A DNA stretch of 64,000 bases from an uncultured Collinsella sp. (lineage in GTDB: Bacteria > Actinomycetota > Coriobacteriia > Coriobacteriales > Coriobacteriaceae), in the NCBI GenBank assembly GCA_959026725.1, contig CAUFMG010000005.1, positions 62,001 through 126,000 of the forward strand, written 5' to 3'. Both the position numbers and the translations under genes were made by a program. The notes beneath the pieces were generated by a model, which was not told where the DNA came from, made no database searches, and was given only the letters and a program-made list of their open reading frames with translations. Positions within the stretch are counted from its first letter, which is position 1, and every line of letters begins with the position of its first letter. Of the stretch, positions 58,318-64,000 are shown piece after piece.

Positions 58318-58914
58318 CTACTTAGAGTAGAGCTCGACGATGAGCTGCTCGTTGATATCACCGCTGATCTGCTCACGCGTCGGCAGAGCGAGCACGTTAC
58401 CAGACAGCTTCTCGATATCGACCTCGAGCCAGCCAGGGACCTCAAAGCGCTCGGAGGAAATCAGGGCCTCCTTGATGGGGAGGAGGTCACGGAACTTCTC
58501 GCCGACAGCGACGACGTCGCCGGCCTTGACGCGGTAGGACGGGATGTCCACGCGCTTGCCGTTCACGGTGAAGTGACCGTGACGGACGGACTGACGAGCC
58601 TCTTTGCGGGTGCGGGCGAAGCCAAGACGGAAGACGACGTTGTCGAGGCGAGACTCAAGAATGATCATGAGGTTCTCACCGGTGACGCCGTTCATCTTAC
58701 GGGCCTTGTTGAAGTAGCCGTGGAACTGCTTCTCCAGAACGCCATAGATGAACTTGACCTTCTGCTTCTCGCGCAGCTGCATGCCGTACTCAGATTCCTT
58801 GCGACGGCGCTTGGGCTGACGGATAGATTCCTTCTTGCTGCTGTAACCGAGCTCAGCGGGATCGATCCCGAGCTGACGGCAGCGCTTAAGAACAGGAGTC
58901 CTGTCGATTGCCAT
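58318..58914 (-). CDS. rpsD: 30S ribosomal protein S4
   Basis: A 198-aa primary 16S rRNA-binding protein. The S4 RNA-binding domain RLDNVVFRLGFARTRKEARQSVRHGHFTVNGKRVDIPS is present. No zinc cysteines remain in the N-terminal region. ATG 58912-58914 follows GAAAGGATCGTATC. Confidence 0.97.
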   Translation of the reverse strand: MAIDRTPVLKRCRQLGIDPAELGYSSKKESIRQPKRRRKESEYGMQLREKQKVKFIYGVLEKQFHGYFNKARKMNGVTGENLMIILESRLDNVVFRLGFARTRKEARQSVRHGHFTVNGKRVDIPSYRVKAGDVVAVGEKFRDLLPIKEALISSERFEVPGWLEVDIEKLSGNVLALPTREQISGDINEQLIVELYSK

Positions 58915-58933
58915 ATTGATACGATCCTTTCAG

Positions 58934-59338
58934 TTACACGCGGCGACGCTTCTTGGGGCGGCAGCCGTTGTGCGGAATGGGGGTCTTGTCCTGGATGCTC
59001 GAGACCTCGAGGCCAGCAGCCTGGAGGGAGCGGATGGCGGTCTCACGACCGGAGCCGGGGCCCTTGACGAAGACGGAAACCTTCTTCATACCGTGCTCCA
59101 TGGCCTGCTTGGCAGCAGCCTCGGCAGCCATCTGGGCAGCGAACGGCGTGGACTTACGGGAGCCCTTAAAGCCCACCTGGCCAGCCGACTTCCAGGAAAT
59201 GACGTTGCCCTGGGGATCGGTGATCGAAACGATCGTGTTGTTGAACGTAGAACGAATGTGAGCCTGGCCCACGGAAATGTTCTTACGGTCCGCGCGCTTC
59301 AGACGGGCAGCGCGAACGTTCTTCTTAGCAGTAGCCAT
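58934..59338 (-). CDS. rpsK: 30S ribosomal protein S11
   Basis: A 134-aa platform protein of the small subunit: GQAHIRSTFNNTIVSITDPQGNVISW, FVKGPGSGRETAIRSLQAAGLEV and the basic end HNGCRPKKRRRV. ATG 59336-59338 overlaps no neighbour; 14 nt after rpsM. Confidence 0.97.
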   Translation of the reverse strand: MATAKKNVRAARLKRADRKNISVGQAHIRSTFNNTIVSITDPQGNVISWKSAGQVGFKGSRKSTPFAAQMAAEAAAKQAMEHGMKKVSVFVKGPGSGRETAIRSLQAAGLEVSSIQDKTPIPHNGCRPKKRRRV

Positions 59339-59352
59339 CTATCTAGCGCTCC

Positions 59353-59727
59353 TTATTTCTTCTTCTTAGCACCGATCTGACGCTTCGGGCCCTTGCGGGT
59401 ACGAGCGTTAGTGTGGGTGCGCTGGCCGCGGACCGGGAGGCCCTTGCGGTGACGAAGGCCGCGGTTGCAGCCGATGTCCATAAGGCGCTTGACGTTCTGG
59501 TTGCGCTCACGGCGGAGGTCGCCCTCAACCATGATCTGGTTCTTATCGATATAATCGCGGATGGCGTTAACCTCATCCTCGGTGAGGTCCTTAACGCGCG
59601 TATCCACGTTAACGTTGCACTCGACGCAAATCTTCGTCGCAGTGGTGCGGCCGATGCCGTAAATGTAGGTCAGACCGATCTCAACGCGCTTCTCACGCGG
59701 GAGGTCGACACCATTAATACGGGCCAA
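59353..59727 (-). CDS. rpsM: 30S ribosomal protein S13
   Basis: A 124-aa subunit-bridge protein: MARINGVDLPREKRVEIGLTYIYGIG and GLRHRKGLPVRGQRTHTNARTRKGPKR. The start is TTG (59725-59727) with GAGGAGACTACG before it, an uncommon start for a ribosomal protein. Confidence 0.97.
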   Translation of the reverse strand: MARINGVDLPREKRVEIGLTYIYGIGRTTATKICVECNVNVDTRVKDLTEDEVNAIRDYIDKNQIMVEGDLRRERNQNVKRLMDIGCNRGLRHRKGLPVRGQRTHTNARTRKGPKRQIGAKKKK

Positions 59728-59741
59728 CGTAGTCTCCTCTC

Positions 59742-59855
59742 TTAACCCTGACGCTGCTTATGACGGGGGTTCTCGCAAATGACGAGGACCTTGCCATGGC
59801 GCCTAATGATTTTGCACTTATCGCACATCTTCTTGACCGAAGGACGTACCTTCAT
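59742..59855 (-). CDS. rpmJ: 50S ribosomal protein L36
   Basis: A 37-aa zinc-type L36: MKVRPSVKKMCDKCKIIRR and VICENPRHKQRQG, with the Cys/Cys/Cys/His zinc ligands. ATG 59853-59855 follows GAAAGGAAGAACG. Between infA and rpsM, its usual place. Confidence 0.96.
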   Translation of the reverse strand: MKVRPSVKKMCDKCKIIRRHGKVLVICENPRHKQRQG

Positions 59856-60005
59856 CGTTCTTCCTTTCGGTAGCGCTCAAACTACTTCCCTACTATCTAC
59901 TCGCCCAGCCGCAGGCGTTTAAAACTATGGCTGGTCTTCACACACAATCCGACCGTAGGTTGAGCTAAGCCTGCAGTCGGAAATGGAGTGCGTGTATGCG
60001 TGCCG

Positions 60006-60230
60006 CTATTTGTAGCGATAGGTGATGCGGCCGCGGGTCAGGTCGTACGGGGAAAGCTCCACGACAACCCTGTCACCGGGGAGAATACGGATGTAATTCA
60101 TTCGGATCTTGCCAGAAATGTTGCACAGAACCGAATGACCGTTCTCGAGCTCGACCTTAAACATGGCGTTGGGCAACGGTTCCTTTACCGTACCCTCGAG
60201 CTCAATTGCGTCTTCCTTCTTCACAAGCAA
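60006..60230 (-). CDS. infA: Translation initiation factor IF-1
   Basis: A 74-aa S1-fold protein: EDAIELEGTVKEPLPNAMFKVELENGHSVLCNISGKIRMNYIRILPGDRVVVELSPYDLTRGRI is canonical. No ATG fits; the start is TTG 60228-60230 or GTG 60222-60224 (giving VKKEDAIE, closest to family length). Upstream of rpmJ. Confidence 0.94.
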   Translation of the reverse strand: MLVKKEDAIELEGTVKEPLPNAMFKVELENGHSVLCNISGKIRMNYIRILPGDRVVVELSPYDLTRGRITYRYK

Positions 60231-60350
60231 TCATCTTTCTCTAGAAAACGACAGCGATTGAGTATTCTACAACACGTATATACGCATCGTAATAACTTCG
60301 TAATGGCTCCACAACTAAGTGGAACTTGTTACATTTGAAATGTAAAACAA

Positions 60351-60451
60351 AGCCGTTCCCTGATGCCCAAGATCGCCTTGAAATGAGAAGGCATAGACCT
60401 TGGGGTCATGCCTTCGAAATTGAAAGGCGAGGTTGGGCATCAGGGGGGCGG
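60351..60451. repeat. Structured nested-hairpin element F1
   Basis: Outer stem P1 pairs GCCGTTCCCTGATGCCCAA with TTGGGCATCAGGGGGGCGGC. Then P2 CGCCTT/AAGGCG, internal loop GAAATGA / GAAATTGA, P3 GAAGGCAT/ATGCCTTC and a terminal GACC-TTGG-GGTC hairpin. It shares loop and cap with F2 at 48203 while the stems differ. It lies just downstream of map. Confidence 0.82.
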
Positions 60452-60457
60452 CGACTT

Positions 60458-61246
60458 TTACATTTCTCCGCCTTGGAGCGAACACCAAGCACCTTGGGCA
60501 TCCGTGGTGAGAATCACCGGACCGTCATTGGTAATGGCGACGGTGTTCTCGTAGTGCGCGGCGGGCAGGTGATCGTTGGTCGTAACAATCCAACCGTCGG
60601 AGCCCGTGCTCACATGGTTGGAACCCATCGTAACCATCGGCTCGATGGCAATGACCATGCCGGCCTGGAGGCGAACGCCCCTCCCCTTCTTTCCATAGTT
60701 AGGAACGTTGGGGTCCTCGTGCATCACGCGGCCAATGCCATGGCCTACATAATCACGAAGCACACCGTAACCGTGAGACTCGGCGAGGGACTGAACGGCA
60801 TAACCGACGTCCCCGATATGGTTACCGGGAACAGCCTGCTCGATGGCTGCCTTAAGGCAATCGCGCGTGACCTCGCACAAAGCCTTGGCTTCGGGCGTGG
60901 GGGTGCCGACGAAAAACGTCCAAGCGTTATCGCCGACCCAACCGTCGACAACGGCTCCCGTATCGATGGAGATGATATCGCCATCGCGCAGGATCATGTC
61001 GGGGTTGGGAATACCGTGGACCACGGCATCGTTGATCGATGCGCAAATGGTCCCCGGGAACCCGCCGTAACCCTTAAAGGCCGGGGTGCCGCCATGCATG
61101 CGGATAATCTGCTCCGCGAGCTGATCGAGCTCAAAGGTGGAAACGCCGGGGCGCACCATGGCTCCAACGTGGCGGAGCGCCATCTTAGATAGCGCTCCTG
61201 CCTTCTTCATCTGCTCGATTTGCGTTGCAGACTTAATCTTGATCAT
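60458..61246 (-). CDS. map: Methionine aminopeptidase, type I
   Basis: A 262-aa enzyme removing N-terminal Met from nascent proteins. Metal ligands lie in IISIDTGAVVDGWVGDNAWTF (two Asp), YVGHGIGRVMHE (His), IAIEPMV (Glu) and the C-terminal Glu region. ATG 61244-61246 overlaps the adk stop (ATGA-type), so translation is coupled. The stop codon abuts element F1. Confidence 0.96.
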   Translation of the reverse strand: MIKIKSATQIEQMKKAGALSKMALRHVGAMVRPGVSTFELDQLAEQIIRMHGGTPAFKGYGGFPGTICASINDAVVHGIPNPDMILRDGDIISIDTGAVVDGWVGDNAWTFFVGTPTPEAKALCEVTRDCLKAAIEQAVPGNHIGDVGYAVQSLAESHGYGVLRDYVGHGIGRVMHEDPNVPNYGKKGRGVRLQAGMVIAIEPMVTMGSNHVSTGSDGWIVTTNDHLPAAHYENTVAITNDGPVILTTDAQGAWCSLQGGEM

Positions 61247-61869
61247 AGACCGAGAGCCTCTTTGACATCCCCGTACACGGTCTCGCGAGCCTGGTCACCG
61301 TTGACCGACTTGAGCAGACCCTGGCCACGATAGTAGTCGACGAGCGGGCTCGTGGACTTCTCGTAGACGTCGAGACGGTTCTTGATGGTCTCGGGCTTGT
61401 CGTCGTCGCGCTGATACATCTCGCCGCCACACTTGGGGCAGGTAGCATCGGCAGCGGTGCCGGTGTAACCGCATGCGCGGCAGGTGCGACGCGAAGACAG
61501 ACGATCGATAATGACCTCGGGGGCCACATCGACCAGAAGGGCGCAGTCGATCTCGCGACCCATGGCGGAGAGCTCGGAATCGAGCGTCACAGCCTGGGCG
61601 GTGTTGCGCGGGAAGCCGTCGAGGATGAAGCCCTGCTGGGCGTCATCGGCGGCAAGGCGCTCCTTGACAAGGTCGATCACGAGCTGGTCGGGAACGAGCT
61701 CGCCAGCGTCCATGTACTTCTTAGCCTGAATACCAAGCTCGGTGCCACCCTTGACGGCAGCACGCAGCAGGTCGCCCGTGGAAATGTGGGCGACGCCAAA
61801 CTCGGCGACGAGCTCCTGTGCGACGGTGCCCTTACCGGCACCCGGAGCTCCGAGCAATACGAGGTTCAT
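61243..61869 (-). CDS. adk: Adenylate kinase
   Basis: A 208-aa nucleotide kinase: P-loop GAPGAGKGT, AMP site FILDGFPRNTAQA, and a zinc-binding lid (CRACGYTGTAADATCPKCGG) of the Gram-positive long form. ATG 61867-61869 follows GAGGAGGATTGCTC; two upstream codons in frame lack an ATG. Between secY and map. Confidence 0.96.
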   Translation of the reverse strand: MNLVLLGAPGAGKGTVAQELVAEFGVAHISTGDLLRAAVKGGTELGIQAKKYMDAGELVPDQLVIDLVKERLAADDAQQGFILDGFPRNTAQAVTLDSELSAMGREIDCALLVDVAPEVIIDRLSSRRTCRACGYTGTAADATCPKCGGEMYQRDDDKPETIKNRLDVYEKSTSPLVDYYRGQGLLKSVNGDQARETVYGDVKEALGL

Positions 61870-61887
61870 GAGCAATCCTCCTCTAGC

Positions 61888-63174
61888 CTATTTAAAGAAT
61901 CCATCGTAATCATACATCTTGATCTGGCCTTCGAGCTTATCGACCGTGTCGAGCACGACGCCGACCATGATGAGGATGGACGTGCCGCCAAATGCCTGGA
62001 TCAGCTGGTTACCCGTGAAGGAGAAGATGATCGAAGGCACGATGGCGATGAGCGCCAAAAAGACAGCGCTGGGAAGCGTGATCTTGTTGAGCGCGTTCTT
62101 GATGTAGGCCGCGGTAGCCCTACCCGGACGGACGCCCGGAATAAAGCCGCCCTGCTTCTTAAGGTTATCGGCCGTTTCATCGGGGTTGAACACCATGGAG
62201 GTGTAGAAGTACGCGAAGAACACGATGAGGACAACGTTAAGCACCCAGTTGAGCCAACCGGTCGAAAGCGCGGAGGCAACTGCCTGAATCCAGCCGATGC
62301 CGGGGAAGAACACGGCAATCTGAGCCGGGAAGTACAGCAGCGCCGAAGCGAAGATGATCGGCACGACACCCGCGGTGTTGACCTTGATGGGCAGGTAGGT
62401 GGTCTGGCCACCCATCATGCGACGGCCCACGACGCGCTTAGCGTAGGAGACCGGGATGCGGCGCTGGCCGCGCTCAAGGAAAACAATCAGCGGGATAACC
62501 AGCAGGATGATGGCGCAGATGATCACCATGGTGATGATGCCACCGGCATTGCCCTCGGTGCTGGAGAAGATAGCCTGCGGCAGACCGGCCATGATGTTCG
62601 CGAAGATGATCAGCGACATGCCATTGCCGATACCGCGCTGGGTGATGAGCTCACCAATCCACATGATCAGCATGGCGCCCGCGGTGAGCGTACCGACGAT
62701 CATGAGGTCGAAGATGATCTCGGGAGCGCCGGCGCCATTGAAGCTGATGCCGAAGCTCTTAAAGAGGAAGAGGTAACCCACGGAGTTGAGGATTGCCAGA
62801 GCCAGGGTGAGGTAACGCGAATACTGCGTAATCTTGGTCTGACCGACCTCGCCCTCGCGGGCAAGCTCATGCAGGGAAGGCACGACGGCCTGGAGCATCT
62901 GGAGGATGATCGAGCTGGTGATGTAAGGCATGATGCCCAGCGAAAACACCGACACATAGCTCAACGCGCCGCCAGAGAAAAGATTCAGGAGGGCCATAGC
63001 ACCTGCGGCGACCGAATTGTTATCGGTCGAGAAAAGGCCCAGCATCCCCTGGAAGGGAATGCCGGGCACAGGAACGTGCGCACCAATGCGGTACACGACG
63101 AGCATAGCTATGGTAAAAAGAATCTTTTCGCGCAATTCTTTGATGCGGAAAGCATTCTTAAGACCATTTAGCAC
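61888..63174 (-). CDS. secY: Preprotein translocase subunit SecY
   Basis: A 428-aa channel protein with ten membrane segments (LFTIAMLVVYRIGAHVPVPGI, TQRGIGNGMSLIIFANI, DETADNLKKQGGFIPGVRPG are landmarks). Starts with GTG (63172-63174), inside the last codons of rplO (7-nt overlap), so it is translationally coupled. Confidence 0.97.
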   Translation of the reverse strand: MLNGLKNAFRIKELREKILFTIAMLVVYRIGAHVPVPGIPFQGMLGLFSTDNNSVAAGAMALLNLFSGGALSYVSVFSLGIMPYITSSIILQMLQAVVPSLHELAREGEVGQTKITQYSRYLTLALAILNSVGYLFLFKSFGISFNGAGAPEIIFDLMIVGTLTAGAMLIMWIGELITQRGIGNGMSLIIFANIMAGLPQAIFSSTEGNAGGIITMVIICAIILLVIPLIVFLERGQRRIPVSYAKRVVGRRMMGGQTTYLPIKVNTAGVVPIIFASALLYFPAQIAVFFPGIGWIQAVASALSTGWLNWVLNVVLIVFFAYFYTSMVFNPDETADNLKKQGGFIPGVRPGRATAAYIKNALNKITLPSAVFLALIAIVPSIIFSFTGNQLIQAFGGTSILIMVGVVLDTVDKLEGQIKMYDYDGFFK

Positions 63175-63617
63175 GGCAGCTCGACCTTTCCGCCGGCGGC
63201 CTCGATCTTGGCCTGCGCAGAAGCGCTGACCTTGTCGACCTTGACCGTGAACTTCTTGGTGAGCTCACCATTGCCGAGCACCTTGACGGGCTCGAACTCG
63301 CTCTTGGTGATGCGAGCGGCCTTAAGAGCGGCACCGTCGATCACAGCGCCGTCCTCGAACTTGCGCTCGAGACGCTCAACGTTAACAGCGGTGTACTCGA
63401 TACGACGGGGGTTGCGGAAGCCCGGAAGCTTGGGCAGGCGCATGGCCAGCGGAGTCTGGCCACCCTCGAAGCCGGCACCCTTGGTGCCGCCAGAGCGGGA
63501 ACCCTGGCCCTTCTGACCGCGGCCAGAAGTGGTGCCGTGACCCGAAGAATTGCCACGGCCGACGCGCTTGCGGTTCTTGGTGGAACCGGGCGCGGGAGTA
63601 AGATCGTGAAGCTGCAT
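63168..63617 (-). CDS. rplO: 50S ribosomal protein L15
   Basis: A 149-aa protein: MQLHDLTPAPGSTKNRKRVGRG and the Gly/Arg-rich SGHGTTSGRGQKGQGSRSGG loop, then GFEGGQTPLAMRLPKLPGF. ATG 63615-63617; three bases after rpmD; overlaps secY. Confidence 0.97.
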   Translation of the reverse strand: MQLHDLTPAPGSTKNRKRVGRGNSSGHGTTSGRGQKGQGSRSGGTKGAGFEGGQTPLAMRLPKLPGFRNPRRIEYTAVNVERLERKFEDGAVIDGAALKAARITKSEFEPVKVLGNGELTKKFTVKVDKVSASAQAKIEAAGGKVELPC

Positions 63618-63620
63618 TTA

Positions 63621-63803
63621 CTACTCCTCTACAATCTCGACAAGGTGCTTGACCTTGAAGATCATGCCGCGGACGGACTCGTTGTCAGCAATCTCGCGAA
63701 CCTCGCGGATCCTGTGGAGACCGAGGGCACGGACAGTACGGACCTGGTCCTGCTTGCAACCGTTGGTGCTGCGGACCTGCTTGATCTTGATGGTGTCAGC
63801 CAT
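63621..63803 (-). CDS. rpmD: 50S ribosomal protein L30
   Basis: A 60-aa protein, complete: IKIKQVRSTNGCKQDQVRTVRALGLHRIREVREIADNESVRGMI. ATG 63801-63803, two bases after the rpsE stop. Confidence 0.95.
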   Translation of the reverse strand: MADTIKIKQVRSTNGCKQDQVRTVRALGLHRIREVREIADNESVRGMIFKVKHLVEIVEE

Positions 63804-63805
63804 GC

Positions 63806-64000
63806 TTAGTTCTCCTTACCGACGAACATCTCAGAGACCGTCAGGCCACGGCGAGCCGCGACGTCCTCAGGGCTGGAGAGCTCCTTGAGGCCCTCGACGG
63901 CAGCCTTGATGATGTTGAGGCCGTTGTCGGTACCGAGGGACTTGGACAGGACGTTCTTGATGCCAGCAAGCTCAAAGAGGGGACGCACAGCGCCGCCGGC
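63806..64000 (-). CDS. rpsE: 30S ribosomal protein S5 (5' end beyond window)
   Basis: The last 65 codons of S5: AGGAVRPLFELAGIKNVLSKSLGTDNGLNIIKAAVEGLKEL is the conserved C-terminal domain. The reading frame stays open to the window edge. It heads rpmD and rplO in the usual order. Confidence 0.95.
   Translation of the reverse strand, partial: AGGAVRPLFELAGIKNVLSKSLGTDNGLNIIKAAVEGLKELSSPEDVAARRGLTVSEMFVGKEN

Noticed and set aside
61786..63171. A 461-codon open frame on the plus strand opposite secY and adk
   Set aside because: Antisense shadow, dominated by Asp, His and Gly from reversed membrane codons.

Overview
The window is GC-rich bacterial DNA that reads as a Coriobacteriia (Actinomycetota) gut bacterium, most likely Collinsella. 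That assignment is inference. It rests on codon use, the actinobacterial-type rpsE-rpmD-rplO-secY-adk-map-infA-rpmJ-rpsM-rpsK-rpsD-rpoA-rplQ cluster, split transketolase subunits, a complete MurNAc salvage cluster, and many short palindromic elements between genes. Most genes lie on the minus strand.

Layout. 1-3200: a truncated amidohydrolase, an AbiEi/DUF559-like nuclease gene hemmed in by four palindromes, and an unknown protein. 3600-9800: gltD-gltB glutamate synthase. 10-12.5 kb: an NRAMP metal transporter, rubredoxin and a flavin reductase. 12.5-14.2 kb: smpB, a TPR protein, tRNA-Glu and tRNA-Gln. 14.4-20 kb: a small unknown protein, an ArsC/Spx-like protein, then murR-murQ-murP-mupG for MurNAc uptake and catabolism. 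20-26 kb: a VanZ-like protein, a serine recombinase, rnr and ftsE-ftsX. 26.1-27.3 kb: a large hairpin and a zinc-ribbon membrane protein bracketed by palindromes. 27.4-35.2 kb: split transketolase, a YitT protein, secA-prfB and rpmE.

35.3-41.9 kb is the clearest accessory region. It has two related ABC export systems, one with a frameshifted permease, a DUF2975-plus-XRE regulator pair with a palindromic operator, and a decapitated tyrosine integrase. 42.3-51.6 kb returns to core genes: an ACT protein, citrate synthase, two HAD phosphatases, adenine deaminase, tyrS and a U32 peptidase. 51.7-56.8 kb: a class A penicillin-binding protein, argR, a glycosyltransferase-like protein and truA. 56.8 kb to the end: the ribosomal protein/secY/rpoA cluster, ending inside rpsE.

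The most unusual content is between the genes. At least seven families of palindromic elements are visible. One family (48.2 and 60.35 kb) has two copies whose stems differ in sequence but stay paired around a conserved internal loop and terminal hairpin, which suggests a selected folded nucleic acid. Two other families bracket single accessory genes on both sides. Several genes end exactly at, or inside, such elements.
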